Shown here piece after piece: positions 54,575 through 63,844 of a DNA stretch of 64,000 bases. How positions within the stretch are numbered: the first letter of the stretch is position 1; every line of letters begins with the position of its first letter. The position numbers and the translations under genes were made by a program. The stretch is from Hyphomicrobiales bacterium (GTDB taxonomy: Bacteria > Pseudomonadota > Alphaproteobacteria > Rhizobiales > Aestuariivirgaceae), in NCBI GenBank assembly GCA_016710435.1, contig JADJVV010000001.1:2068501-2132500 (forward strand). The letters run 5' to 3'. A model generated the notes under the pieces. That model made no database searches. It was not told the DNA's origin and saw nothing but the letters and a program-made list of their open reading frames with translations.

Positions 54575-55860
54575 TGCCCGCACCTGCAAAACTGTTGACC
54601 TACTACGGCGATGATTTCACCGGCTCCACCGATGTGATGGAGGCACTGGCGATACACGGCGTGAAGACCCTGCTCTACACGCGCCTCCCCTCGGCGGCGG
54701 AAGCGCTTGAGGCCGATTCCTATCAGGCCATCGGGCTCGCAGGCATCAGCCGCAGCCAATCGCCGGAGTGGATGGATACACATCTTCCCGGCATCTACGC
54801 CTGGCTCAAATCGCTGCAGGCACGCTTCTGTCACTACAAGGTGTGCTCGACGTTTGACTCGAGTCCGCAGGTGGGCAGCATCGGCCGCGCCATCGACGTC
54901 GGCGCATCCTGCTTCTCGCAGGCGACCATCCCCCTGATCGTCGGCGCGCCGCAGCTTCGGCGCTACACCTTCGCTGGCAACCTCTTTGCCGGCTACCAGG
55001 GCGAGACCTTTCGCATCGACCGCCACCCGGTCATGAGCCGCCATCCCGTGACACCCATGACGGAAGCAGACCTGCGCATTCACCTGGGCCGCCAGACCGC
55101 GCAAACTGTGACACTCGCCAATCATGAGCCAACTGCGGGTATCGTGCTGTTTGATGTCCATGACGCGGCCACGCAGCGCGCCGCAGGCGATTGGCTGTTG
55201 TCTCTGCCCGAAGGCGCACTTCCCTTCGTGGCGGGATCTTCGGGCGTGGAATATGCGCTGATGAAAGCGCTGGAGGGGTCGGCCGACGTTCCGGGCAGCG
55301 CATCGTTCGCACCGCTCGAACCGCTGTCTCAAGTGGCCGTCGTCTCCGGTAGCGTCTCACCCACCACTGAACGCCAGATCAAATACGCGGGCGCGCACGG
55401 TTTCGATCTTCTCGCCATTGATACACTCGCGCTGGCCCGCCGCGAGCCGTCGGTGATCGCCTCCGCTGTTCATGCTGCCTTGCGCTCTCTCGGCGCAGGA
55501 CGGAGCCCCTTGGTACATACGGCGGCCGGACCCTCCACCGACTTGCGCGGCGCCCTGGATGCCATTCCCGGCGGACGCGAAAACATCGGCGTGGGGCTGG
55601 GAGTGATTCTCCGCGATATCCTGCAGCGCAACGGCCTCCGCCGCGCCATCGTGGCAGGCGGGGACTCTTCCAGTCATGCACTGGGACAACTCGACATCTT
55701 TGCCTTGTCGACACGCCTGCCCCTGCCGGAATCGCCGGGTTCGCCACTGTGCCGCACGCATTCCGCCAATCCGCAATTCGCCCGCCTGGAAATTGCCCTG
55801 AAAGGCGGGCAGGTGGGCCGCGATGATTATTTCGTGCGCCTGCGCGACGGCCTTACCTGA
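54574..55860 (+). CDS. oiaK: 3-oxo-isoapionate kinase (DUF1537 / four-carbon acid sugar kinase family)
   Basis: A 428-residue kinase of the DUF1537 family. The N-terminal substrate domain begins LLTYYGDDFTGSTDVMEALAIHG with the conserved DDFTGSTD near 13-20. The C-terminal nucleotide domain has VVSGSVSPTTERQIKYA and IVAGGDSSSHALGQLDIFAL near 350-370. Coupled by one base to the RuBisCO-like gene and beside apsD, it fits OiaK, which phosphorylates 3-oxo-isoapionate at C4. The gene ends four bases before the convergent permease. Confidence 0.84.
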   Translation: MPAPAKLLTYYGDDFTGSTDVMEALAIHGVKTLLYTRLPSAAEALEADSYQAIGLAGISRSQSPEWMDTHLPGIYAWLKSLQARFCHYKVCSTFDSSPQVGSIGRAIDVGASCFSQATIPLIVGAPQLRRYTFAGNLFAGYQGETFRIDRHPVMSRHPVTPMTEADLRIHLGRQTAQTVTLANHEPTAGIVLFDVHDAATQRAAGDWLLSLPEGALPFVAGSSGVEYALMKALEGSADVPGSASFAPLEPLSQVAVVSGSVSPTTERQIKYAGAHGFDLLAIDTLALARREPSVIASAVHAALRSLGAGRSPLVHTAAGPSTDLRGALDAIPGGRENIGVGLGVILRDILQRNGLRRAIVAGGDSSSHALGQLDIFALSTRLPLPESPGSPLCRTHSANPQFARLEIALKGGQVGRDDYFVRLRDGLT

Positions 55861-55864
55861 AAAA

Positions 55865-56845
55865 TCACACGGCCTTCTGCCGCCCGTACAGCAGCAGCAT
55901 GGCGACGATAACAGCGCCGAAGATGAGTTGCCGTCCCGCCTCTTCCATCTGCATCACGGAAAGGATGGATTGCAGCAGCGTGATGAGGATCACGCCCGCG
56001 ACCGTGCCGAAATAGGAGCCCCGCCCACCCAGCACGTGGGTTCCGCCCAGCACCACGGCGGCAATGGCGGGAAGCAGGTAGGCATCGCCCATGGATTGCG
56101 CCGCCTTGGAGGCATAGCCCGCCAGCAGCACGCCACCGAAAGCACTCAGCGCTCCGGAGATCACGAAGGCCAGCATGACAACGCGCCGCGTGTTGATGCC
56201 TGAGAGGAACGCCGCCTTTTCGCGGTTGCCGATGCCATAAACCGAAAGACCGAACGTGGTGCGCGTCAGCAGGAACACCGCTGCCGCGCCAACCGCCAGC
56301 CACGCCAGCACGCTGTTCGGCACAAACGGAATGATCTCGCCCGTGGCGACGAAACGCATGGCGGGTGTGGCTGAATCCTGCGGAGAAAATCCGCCCGTGT
56401 AGACAACCATGAGGCCCTGGGCGACCGCATTCGTGGCAAGCGTGATGATCATCGACGGGATGCGCAGGTAGGCCGTGGCAAAGCCGTTCGCCAGCCCCAC
56501 CAATGCGCCACACAGGATGCCGAAGGGAATGGCCAGCGCGCTGCCCACCTCGCCATAACTCGCGGCCGCGCAGGCCATCATGGCCCCCACTGTCACGACC
56601 CACGGCACCGACAGGTCGATCTGCCCGAGCAGGATGACGATCATCATGCCCGTGGCGATGACACCGAGGAAGGACGCGACCTTCAACTGTTGCAGCAGAT
56701 AGGCGGGCGACAGGAAACTCGGCGAATAGAGTGCTCCCACCAGCAGCAACACGAGAATGCAGCCGAAAGCGATGACCACGGCCGGATCGAAGCGGCGCAA
56801 CGCCTGCGGCATCATGCGTTCAAGAACGGGGGCAGCGTCGGTCAT
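55865..56845 (-). CDS. Sugar ABC transporter permease (RbsC/YjfF-like)
   Basis: A 326-residue membrane protein. Signatures: IVILLGQIDLSVPWVVTVGAMMA (the usual GGIDLS is GQIDLS here), YGIGNREKAAFLSGINTRRV and VVLGGTHVLGGRGSYFGTVAGVI. I start at ATG 56845, which overlaps the preceding permease by four bases. It is the last gene of the minus-strand importer operon. The order binding protein, ATPase, permease, permease matches ytfQRT-yjfF of E. coli, although the sugar need not be the same. Confidence 0.9.
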   Translation of the reverse strand: MTDAAPVLERMMPQALRRFDPAVVIAFGCILVLLLVGALYSPSFLSPAYLLQQLKVASFLGVIATGMMIVILLGQIDLSVPWVVTVGAMMACAAASYGEVGSALAIPFGILCGALVGLANGFATAYLRIPSMIITLATNAVAQGLMVVYTGGFSPQDSATPAMRFVATGEIIPFVPNSVLAWLAVGAAAVFLLTRTTFGLSVYGIGNREKAAFLSGINTRRVVMLAFVISGALSAFGGVLLAGYASKAAQSMGDAYLLPAIAAVVLGGTHVLGGRGSYFGTVAGVILITLLQSILSVMQMEEAGRQLIFGAVIVAMLLLYGRQKAV

Positions 56846-57822
56846 GGGAACCAATCCAGCTTGTTGCGCACGCGGAAGAGACCGAAGGCGCTGATGCTCA
56901 CGGCGAACAGCAGCACCATGCCCTGGAACAGGGGCTGCCACAGCGGGTCGAAGTCAAAGACAAACAACAGGTCGCCAATGGTGCGAAATGCCAGCGCGCC
57001 GAAGATTGCGCCGATGGCACTGCCGCGCCCGCCCATCAGCGAGACGCCACCCAGCACAACGGCCGCGATGGAGAAGAGCGTGTAGGTGTTGCCGCTCGCA
57101 TAGGCGGCCTCGCCCGTATACGAAAAGAAGGTGAGGTACAGCCCGCCGACCGCCGCCAGCAAACCCGACAGTACATAAGCCGTGAACTTGGCAAGCTTCA
57201 CCGGCATGCCCGACATGTAGGCTGCGGATTCAGATGAACCCGCCGCATAGGCCGCGCGCCCGATGACGGAGCGGCTGTATGGTACCCAGATCACCAGCAC
57301 CACCGCGCCCAGCGCCACGAAGCTCATGGGAAAGAAGCTGAAGGCCTTGCCCGTCATGAAATCGGCCAGCGTCTCGTTCACCGATCCGCCGGGGAAGGGC
57401 CGGAGGAACAGCGCGATGCCGTAGAACATGGCGCCGGTGGCGATGGTGGTGACAATGGGCTGCAACCGCCCGAAGATGACGATGAGGCCGTTCACCGCAC
57501 CGCACAGCGCACCGGTGGCCAGCACGCCGAGAATGCCGAACGTCGTTTCAAGGCCTGTGCCAACCACGATCCACGAGGCAACGCAGTTGGCCAGCGTCAG
57601 CACCATGCCCACCGACAGGTCAATGCCCGAAGTGATGATGACGAGGGCTTGTGCCATGGCAACGAAAGCCAGCAGCGTGGCCTTGTTGGCCGCCGTCTGT
57701 ACCACGTTGGCGGTGAAGCCCGCGGGATGATTGCCGGCATAGATCGCGAACATCACCACGAACATCAGCACCGCAAGCAGCGTGTTCCTGTTTTCGGCAA
57801 ACCAGTATCGCCACTCAACCAT
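56842..57822 (-). CDS. Sugar ABC transporter permease (RbsC/YtfT-like)
   Basis: A 326-residue membrane protein beginning MVEWRYWFAENRNTLLAVLMFVVMFAIYAG. Signatures: QALVIITSGIDLSVGMVLTLANCVAS, YAAGSSESAAYMSGMPVKLAK and VVLGGVSLMGGRGSAIGAIFGAL. I use the ATG at 57822, which overlaps the end of the ATPase gene by eight bases, rather than a longer frame that would run further into it. It pairs with the downstream permease. Confidence 0.9.
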   Translation of the reverse strand: MVEWRYWFAENRNTLLAVLMFVVMFAIYAGNHPAGFTANVVQTAANKATLLAFVAMAQALVIITSGIDLSVGMVLTLANCVASWIVVGTGLETTFGILGVLATGALCGAVNGLIVIFGRLQPIVTTIATGAMFYGIALFLRPFPGGSVNETLADFMTGKAFSFFPMSFVALGAVVLVIWVPYSRSVIGRAAYAAGSSESAAYMSGMPVKLAKFTAYVLSGLLAAVGGLYLTFFSYTGEAAYASGNTYTLFSIAAVVLGGVSLMGGRGSAIGAIFGALAFRTIGDLLFVFDFDPLWQPLFQGMVLLFAVSISAFGLFRVRNKLDWFP

Positions 57823-59341
57823 GCACCGCACCTTCGTTGATGTTGAGCGCACTGGCGACGAGCGCATGTTCCGTGATTGCCTCGCCTGCCAGTTCCCGCA
57901 CGATGGCCCCGCCATACATCACCATGACGCGGTCACAGCAGCCGATCAGCTCGTCATAATCAGTCGAATAGAAAAGAATGGCTACGCCGCTGTCCGCAAG
58001 GCGGCGGAGCAGGGCGTAGATTTCCTGCTTCGTGCCCACGTCGATGCCGCGTGTGGGATCGTTGAGCAGGACGACGCGCGGTTCGTTCATCAGCCATTTG
58101 GCGATGACGACCTTCTGCTGGTTTCCGCCGGAGAGCGAAGACACCGGAAGATCAGGACTTGCCACCTTGATCTGCAACAGGTCGATCATCTCCTTGATCT
58201 TTCGCGCCACCGCGCCGCGGTCCAGCACGCACCGAGAGGAGACACGGTCCAGCGCCGAGAGGCACAGGTTGTCGCCGATGCTCATCGGCAGCATGAGCCC
58301 TTCCGTCTTGCGATCCTCCGGAATGAGCGCCATGCCCGATTGTGACAGTCGGGCACGCGAAGGATCGCGGATCGACGCTGGCAATCCATCGCGCTCCACC
58401 TTGCCTGAAACACCGCGCAGCACGCCGAACAGCGCCAGCAGCAATTCGCGCTGGCCCTGTCCGTCGAGGCCGCCCAGCCCCACCACTTCACCGGGATGGA
58501 CCGACAGGCTGATGTCGTTGAGACGCCCCGCCCACGAGAGGTGCCGGCAGGCAATCGCCGGCGCGCCCGTCAGCGCAATCTCGCCCTTTGGCGGAAACAC
58601 GTTCTTGTATTCGCGGCCGATCATCAACTCGACGACCTCGGAATCCGTCTTGCTGCCCGCCGTGAAGGTGGAGATTTTCCGCCCGTTGCGAAACACGGTG
58701 CAGTCGTCTGCCAATTCGGCGATCTCGTGCATACGGTGCGAAATGTAGACGATGGCCTTGCCCTCGTTGCGCAAGCGCTTGATAACGGCGAACACTTTTT
58801 GCACATCCGCAGCTGTCAGGGCCGACGTGGCTTCGTCGAGGATCAGCACCTTCGGCTTGCGCGCCAGGGCCTTGGCAATTTCGACGATCTGCCGCCGGGA
58901 CAGGGGCAGGTCCCGCACCAGCGCCGAAGGATGAATGTCGCTGGCGCCCGCATCGGCAAGCGCCTGCTCGGCGATCCGCCGCTGCTCCGTCCGGTTGATG
59001 ACGCCCGCGCGTGTCGGCGGTTGGCTGATGACGATGTTGTCCGCCACGGACAAATCCGGGATGAGCGACAGTTCCTGGAACACGCACACGATACCGGCGG
59101 CGTTGGCCGCAGCCGGTGTTGCAAAGGAGACGTCATGTCCGGCCAGCGCCATGTGGCCTTCATCCGGCCTCACGACGCCCGCCATCACCTTGATGAGAGT
59201 CGATTTTCCGGCACCATTTTCGCCGAGCACGGCATGAATGCGCCCCGGCATGATCTCGAGGTCCGCGTTGCTCAAGGCCAGCACGCCACCATAGCGCTTG
59301 GTGATGCCTTTCATGGTGAGCAGGGGTTGTTGCTGGCTCAT
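57815..59341 (-). CDS. Sugar ABC transporter ATP-binding protein (RbsA type)
   Basis: A 508-residue double ATPase. First domain: GENGAGKSTLIKVMAGV, DLPLSRRQIVEIAKALARKPKVLILDEATSALT (Ala where most have Pro in DEPTS) and VYISHRMHEIAELAD. Second domain: GLGGLDGQGQRELLLALFG, ALIPEDRKTEGLML and LSGGNQQKVVIAKWLMNEPRVVLLNDPTRGIDVGTKQE, where the Walker B Asp-Glu pair is replaced by Asn-Asp. This suggests that the second site is weakly or not catalytic, as in some relatives. Confidence 0.93.
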   Translation of the reverse strand: MSQQQPLLTMKGITKRYGGVLALSNADLEIMPGRIHAVLGENGAGKSTLIKVMAGVVRPDEGHMALAGHDVSFATPAAANAAGIVCVFQELSLIPDLSVADNIVISQPPTRAGVINRTEQRRIAEQALADAGASDIHPSALVRDLPLSRRQIVEIAKALARKPKVLILDEATSALTAADVQKVFAVIKRLRNEGKAIVYISHRMHEIAELADDCTVFRNGRKISTFTAGSKTDSEVVELMIGREYKNVFPPKGEIALTGAPAIACRHLSWAGRLNDISLSVHPGEVVGLGGLDGQGQRELLLALFGVLRGVSGKVERDGLPASIRDPSRARLSQSGMALIPEDRKTEGLMLPMSIGDNLCLSALDRVSSRCVLDRGAVARKIKEMIDLLQIKVASPDLPVSSLSGGNQQKVVIAKWLMNEPRVVLLNDPTRGIDVGTKQEIYALLRRLADSGVAILFYSTDYDELIGCCDRVMVMYGGAIVRELAGEAITEHALVASALNINEGAVHG

Positions 59342-59414
59342 GCGGTGCCTATTGGGTCACAGACAAAGATACCGCGGGCAGGTTTGCCCGCGGCAGCCGA
59401 GGTGGCAAGAGGGC

Positions 59415-60551
59415 CTACTGGTTTTCTTTCGTCTGCCCCATGATTTCCTGCGCCGTGAAGTTGATGCCGCAGGTGGGGAAGGCATTGCCGACGAAGAAGT
59501 TGTCGGACTGGTCGGGATAGTAGTCTTCGCCTTCCTTGAAGTTCGGGTCTTCCACAATTGCCGTGGGGAGCTTCACGGATTGCGGAACCACCTGTCCTTC
59601 AAGGGCAGCAATCGCCACCTTGATTGCCACCGCGACCTGTGCGGGCCCGGTGCCGGCAGACGAACACTTCAGGCCCTCGCCCGCATATTTGGCGCAGAAC
59701 TTGCGAAATCCGTTTTCGGTTTCACCGCCGAAGGGCACGAAGGCGTGCTTCGCGTCCATCATCGCCTGCACAACGCCGGTGTCACCGCCTTGCGCCGTAA
59801 TGCCATCAAAGGGGCCGTTGGTGGCGATTGCGTCGGCGCTCACTTTCTGTGCCACGCCGTCATCCCACTTGCCCACCACTTCTGTCACGTTCCACGTCTT
59901 GCCGGAAGCATCCAGCGTCTCGTGGATGCCGTTGTGGCGGTCGGTATCAACCGAGGTGCCGGCAACGCCGCGCACTTCCAGGACCTTGCCGCCATTGGGC
60001 AAGTGGCCGATGAGCCAATTCGCCCACAGCACGCCGAGGCCTTTCTGGTCCACGTTCACGTTGATGGCGTCCTGCGTGTCGAGGATGTTGTCGAAGGCGA
60101 CGAGCACCACGCCCGCTTCCTTGGCGCGCTTGATGACGGGTCCGAAGGCCGTCGGGTTCTGCGCATTCACGACAATGGCGTCATAGCCGGCATCGATGAA
60201 GTTGTTGATGGCGGAGATTTGCGCCGGCACATCTTCGCCGGTGGAAACCACCTTGAACTCCTTCAGCTTCGCCGCAACTTCAGGCTGCGCCGCATACGCC
60301 TTCGCGGTTTGGATCATCTGGATGCGCCAGGTGTTGGCGATGTAGCCATTGGCAAGTGCGACCCGGTACGGGCCTTCCTTCTTCGGGAACTGGTAGAACT
60401 TCGTGTCGGCCGACCATGGCACCATGCAGGTGGGATCCGTTGCCGGTCCGCTCACGACCTCGGCAGCCTGCGCGGCTGGCATCGCTGCGGCCCATAGCGC
60501 CGCCGTGGCGGCCGCCGCCAGCAGCGGGCGGAGATAAGTTGACGTTTTCAT
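59415..60551 (-). CDS. Periplasmic sugar-binding protein of the second two-permease importer
   Basis: A 378-residue binding protein. The signal peptide is MKTSTYLRPLLAAAATAALW plus AAAMPAAQA, cleaved near residue 29. The mature part has RVALANGYIANTWRIQMIQTAKAYA, AINNFIDAGYDAIVVNAQNPTAFGPVIKRAKEAGVVLVAFDNI and VLEVRGVAGTSVDTDRHNGIHETLD, the ribose-type plan with three extra Cys residues toward the C-terminus. I use ATG 60551, preceded by GGGAGGAA. It heads an operon divergent from a LacI-type regulator. The ligand is unknown. Confidence 0.89.
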   Translation of the reverse strand: MKTSTYLRPLLAAAATAALWAAAMPAAQAAEVVSGPATDPTCMVPWSADTKFYQFPKKEGPYRVALANGYIANTWRIQMIQTAKAYAAQPEVAAKLKEFKVVSTGEDVPAQISAINNFIDAGYDAIVVNAQNPTAFGPVIKRAKEAGVVLVAFDNILDTQDAINVNVDQKGLGVLWANWLIGHLPNGGKVLEVRGVAGTSVDTDRHNGIHETLDASGKTWNVTEVVGKWDDGVAQKVSADAIATNGPFDGITAQGGDTGVVQAMMDAKHAFVPFGGETENGFRKFCAKYAGEGLKCSSAGTGPAQVAVAIKVAIAALEGQVVPQSVKLPTAIVEDPNFKEGEDYYPDQSDNFFVGNAFPTCGINFTAQEIMGQTKENQ

Positions 60552-60651
60552 GCGAGTTCCTCCCTGTCCTTTTCCAAGAACCATTTTGTTTCAATGCCGC
60601 ACCTCGAAAGTGCACGGGGTGGTCTGTGCGGTTCAGTCACGTTAGCAGAGA

Positions 60652-60665
60652 TGACAGCGCTGTCA
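60652..60665. promoter_or_regulatory. LacI-type palindromic operator TGACAGCGCTGTCA
   Basis: A perfect 14-bp palindrome with the central CG typical of LacI-family operators. It lies between the divergent importer operon (start 60551) and the LacI-like gene, about 100 bases from the binding-protein start. It most likely serves the regulator encoded at 60726-61781. Confidence 0.8.
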
Positions 60666-60725
60666 ATTGAACTGCTCTCACAGACGTGCCATACTCGGAA
60701 AGCCGCACATTTCCGTGATAGCGGA

Positions 60726-61781
60726 TTGAATGGCGGGACGGGGAGAACGGCAATTATCCGCAGGAAATCCACCTTGGACGACGTTGCGCGGCTGGCACGC
60801 GTCAGTCCCATCACTGTCTCCCGCGCCATCCGCAATCCGCAGATGGTGTCCGAGGAATTGCGGCTGAGGATTGACCGCGCTGTCAGGAAACTGGGCTACG
60901 TGCCTGATGTGGCGGCCAGCCGACTCGCCTCCGCCCGCAGCCACGCCATCGGCGTCATCGTGCCCACACTCTACAATGTGATCTTCTCGGAATACCTCCA
61001 GGCCCTGCACGAGGTCTTCCTGCCCATGGGATTCCAGATCGTCGTGGTCAACAGCCGCTACTCCCAGGAGGAAGAGGAACGGGCGGTGCGCACTCTTCTT
61101 GGTCAACGCGTTGAGGCAATGATCATTGTGGGCGTGAATCACACGGAGACGACACGCCAGATGTTGGTTCGGTCGCGCATCCCCGTCATCGAGACCTTCC
61201 AGATTGCAGAGGATCCCATCGGCATCAATATCGGCCTTGATCAGGTGCGGGCCGGCCATGACGCAACGCGGGCCTTGCTCAAGGCCGGCTTTCGCCGCGT
61301 CGGGTTCATCTTCGGCATCCGGGACGAGCGCGCGGCAGAACGGCATACGGGTTACGAGCATGCCATGGCGGACGCAGGCCATACGACGGCAGGTCTGGTG
61401 AAATTCCTCACGCAGCCGAGCTCCGTGGCACTTGGAGCCCGCATCATGGGCCAATTTGCCGATGGCCCGTTTCCGGAAGCCGTGTTCTGCATCGACGACA
61501 ACCTGGCGCTGGGTGCCATGCAGGAATGCCGCCGCTTTGGCCTGCGGATACCCGACGACATTGCCATTCTCGGCTTTCACGACCTCGAGTTCGCGGCGTT
61601 TGCCTCGCCTTCACTTTCGTCCATCGCCACGCATCGCTACGAAACGGGAAAGCTCGCCGCCGAACAGACCTTGCGCCTTCTCAACGGTACATCGGTCAAG
61701 GAACGCAAGGTGATGAACCTCGGTTACAAGCTCGTCAGCCGCCAGAGCACCCCAGTCATCTCGCTCGACGCGAGCGGCTGA
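60726..61781 (+). CDS. LacI-family transcriptional regulator
   Basis: About 351 residues. The helix-turn-helix is STLDDVARLARVSPITVSRAIRNPQMVSEELRLRIDRAVRKLGYVPDVAASRLAS, followed by a periplasmic-binding-protein-like sensor domain (AIGVIVPTLYNVIFSEYLQALHEVFLPMGFQIVVVNSRYS, VFCIDDNLALGAMQECRRFGLRIPDDIAILGFHD). The start is unsure: an ATG at 60651 lies inside the operator, and the first later in-frame candidate is the TTG at 60726, about 17 codons before the helix-turn-helix. I use the latter. It probably represses the divergent sugar importer. Confidence 0.88.
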   Translation: MNGGTGRTAIIRRKSTLDDVARLARVSPITVSRAIRNPQMVSEELRLRIDRAVRKLGYVPDVAASRLASARSHAIGVIVPTLYNVIFSEYLQALHEVFLPMGFQIVVVNSRYSQEEEERAVRTLLGQRVEAMIIVGVNHTETTRQMLVRSRIPVIETFQIAEDPIGINIGLDQVRAGHDATRALLKAGFRRVGFIFGIRDERAAERHTGYEHAMADAGHTTAGLVKFLTQPSSVALGARIMGQFADGPFPEAVFCIDDNLALGAMQECRRFGLRIPDDIAILGFHDLEFAAFASPSLSSIATHRYETGKLAAEQTLRLLNGTSVKERKVMNLGYKLVSRQSTPVISLDASG

Positions 61782-61859
61782 TTCCGGTTTGACCTGCCCC
61801 GTGTTCGCTCCAGGTCTTTCCACATTGAGCCGCATCCCCGTCCGCGCTAAGTGCTCGCC

Positions 61860-62879
61860 ATGAACCAACACCCGACAGCATCCGGCACACGCGGCAAGAC
61901 CTTCTCCGTCGCCCCCATGATGGACTGGACGGACCGGCATTGCCGGGTGTTCCATCGCGTCCTCACGCGCAGTGCCGTTCTCTACACCGAGATGGTGACG
62001 GCGCGGGCGGTGAAGCATGGCGACCGCGCGAAGCTCCTCGGCTTCGATGCGCGCGAACAGCCGCTCGTCCTGCAATTGGGCGGCAGCGAACCAGCGATCT
62101 TGGCCGAGGCGGCGAAGGTGGGCGAAGACTGGGGCTACCGCGAGATCAACCTGAACTGCGGCTGCCCGTCGGACCGCGTGCAGGGCGGAAACTTCGGCGC
62201 CTGCCTGATGGCGGAGCCGCATCTTGTGGCCGAGGGTGTGGCGGCCATGCGCGCCGCCGTCTCCATTCCCGTCACGGTCAAGTGCCGCATCGGCATTGAT
62301 CAGCAGGATGAAGACGAAGACCTCCAGCGCTTCGTTGAGACTGTCGCAGCAGCGGGCTGCAGCACCTTCATCGTCCATGCCCGCAAGGCATGGCTGCAGG
62401 GTTTGTCACCCAAGGAAAACCGCGAAATTCCACCGCTCAACTACGCCCGCGTCTATCGGCTGAAACAGTCGCGGCCCGACCTCGCCATCCACATCAATGG
62501 CGGCATCAGTTCCGTGGCGGAGTCACTTGCGCATCTTGAGCATGTCGACGGCGTGATGCTGGGCCGTGCTGCCTACCAGGACCCGTGGCAACTCGCATCC
62601 GTCGATCATCTGTACACGGATCAATCTGCACCGGCTCTGGCCCGCCGCGATGCCGTGGAGGCGATGCTGCCCTACATGGAACAGCAGATGGGCGAAGCGC
62701 AGCCCTTGCACCGCATCACCCGGCACATGCTCGGCCTCTATCACGCCCAGCCGGGAGGACGCATCTGGCGGCAGATTCTCTCCACGGAGGGCGGGCGTCA
62801 CGGCGCAGGGGTTGATGTTGTTCGCAAGGCCCTCGCCGCCGTCGATGAACAAGCCGCCCGCGTGGCCGAGGCGGCGTAG
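61860..62879 (+). CDS. dusA: tRNA-dihydrouridine synthase A
   Basis: A 339-residue FMN enzyme that reduces uridines in the tRNA D-loop. It has FSVAPMMDWTDRHCRVFHRVLTRSAVLYTEMVTARAV near residues 17-53 and the active-site Cys in INLNCGCPSDRVQGGNFGACLM near 97-118. IVHARKAWLQGLSPKENREIPPLNYARVYRLK and HINGGISSVAESLAHLEHVDGVMLGRAAYQDPW, characteristic of DusA, follow. I use the ATG at 61860; a GTG three codons earlier is less likely. It is a housekeeping gene independent of the catabolic clusters. Confidence 0.95.
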   Translation: MNQHPTASGTRGKTFSVAPMMDWTDRHCRVFHRVLTRSAVLYTEMVTARAVKHGDRAKLLGFDAREQPLVLQLGGSEPAILAEAAKVGEDWGYREINLNCGCPSDRVQGGNFGACLMAEPHLVAEGVAAMRAAVSIPVTVKCRIGIDQQDEDEDLQRFVETVAAAGCSTFIVHARKAWLQGLSPKENREIPPLNYARVYRLKQSRPDLAIHINGGISSVAESLAHLEHVDGVMLGRAAYQDPWQLASVDHLYTDQSAPALARRDAVEAMLPYMEQQMGEAQPLHRITRHMLGLYHAQPGGRIWRQILSTEGGRHGAGVDVVRKALAAVDEQAARVAEAA

Positions 62880-62903
62880 CGGCAGGCCGGTCGAAAACCG
62901 CGA

Positions 62904-63143
62904 TCAGGCCGTTTCGCCCAGACGCCCGCGGCGGCCTCCACGGCGGGACTTGCGTTGGGTGAGGGTGGCGACGCGTGTGGGCAGGTCCGTCATCACGGTC
63001 CGGCGCTCCTCGGGGGAATAGCCCAGCCAGCTGCCGATTTCGCCGCGTGTGCGGCCGCAACCGATGCAAAAGCCGGTTTCGGGGTCAAGGACACAGACCT
63101 TGACGCAGGGGCTCTCCACGCCTGGGAATGCAGTGTCGTCCAT
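62904..63143 (-). CDS. DUF1289 domain protein
   Basis: A 79-residue protein with the four-Cys pattern of DUF1289: [41 protein letters not shown]. The cysteines suggest metal binding. The C-terminus is very basic ([11 protein letters not shown]). The function is unknown. It sits between dusA and the aspartic protease gene, a common order in Hyphomicrobiales as far as I recall. Confidence 0.9.
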   Translation of the reverse strand: MDDTAFPGVESPCVKVCVLDPETGFCIGCGRTRGEIGSWLGYSPEERRTVMTDLPTRVATLTQRKSRRGGRRGRLGETA

Positions 63144-63231
63144 CTGTCAAATGTAAGACGGTTCGCCCGCCCGCAAAGCCTCAATGCGGCATGATGAGGT
63201 TGCGAAGCGTCACGTTGCGGCGGCTTCGTGC

Positions 63232-63750
63232 TCAGTTCTTGAGCAGCAGAACGCCGTCGGTCACCGTGAAGCTCTTCAGCCGGGAGAGGAACGACATGCC
63301 CAGCAGGGTGCCATTCATCGCCCCTTCCTTGAGGACGAGGGCATCGACGTCACGCACCTTCACGTTGTCGATCATCACGTGGCGCAGTTTGACGCGCGCG
63401 GCGGTTCCCTCGCCGTTGGCGGTCAGGACCTTGACGGTATAGTCGAGCGAGTGCGGCTTCAGCCCCGCCTTTTCCGCATCCTGGTAGGAAAGCGCCACGG
63501 CCGAGGCGCCAGTGTCGACCAGCACATCGATATCCTGTCCGTTGATGTCGGCCTTGGTGATGAAATGGCCGCCGTTGCTTTGCTGCACCTCCGTCATGGC
63601 CATGAGTCGGAGCGGCGGCGGTTCCTTGGCGCGCGGCGCGAGGCCGGGCAGGCCTGCGGAAGCCATGAGGGCCAGCGCGAGGAACGCACTCGGCACGATG
63701 CTCGGCACACCGCCTGTCTGACCACCCGCCTGTGACAACGACCACCGCAT
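63232..63750 (-). CDS. Retropepsin-like aspartic protease, TIGR02281 family
   Basis: About 172 residues: a short hydrophobic N-terminus (IVPSAFLALALMASAG) that serves as membrane anchor or signal, then a clan AA domain. The catalytic motif is VLVDTGASAVALSYQDAEKAGL (Asp-Thr-Gly), and the second signature is LLGMSFLSRLKSFTVTDGVLLL. The family is periplasmic or membrane-bound with unknown targets. Several starts are possible (63774 GTG, 63759 and 63750 ATG); I prefer the last, which has GGGAG ten bases upstream. Confidence 0.86.
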   Translation of the reverse strand: MRWSLSQAGGQTGGVPSIVPSAFLALALMASAGLPGLAPRAKEPPPLRLMAMTEVQQSNGGHFITKADINGQDIDVLVDTGASAVALSYQDAEKAGLKPHSLDYTVKVLTANGEGTAARVKLRHVMIDNVKVRDVDALVLKEGAMNGTLLGMSFLSRLKSFTVTDGVLLLKN

Positions 63751-63844
63751 GACGCACATACTCCCGAACCACACTTCCGGGAGCGACAGTATCGCGCGCG
63801 CACTTGGTCAACGGTTTATGAAGTGTTGCGACTTTGAGTCAGGG

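Noticed and set aside
60594..60725. Longer LacI regulator starting at 60594 or 60651
   Set aside because: Both would put the palindromic operator inside the coding region and add over 20 residues before the helix-turn-helix, which normally lies within the first few residues.
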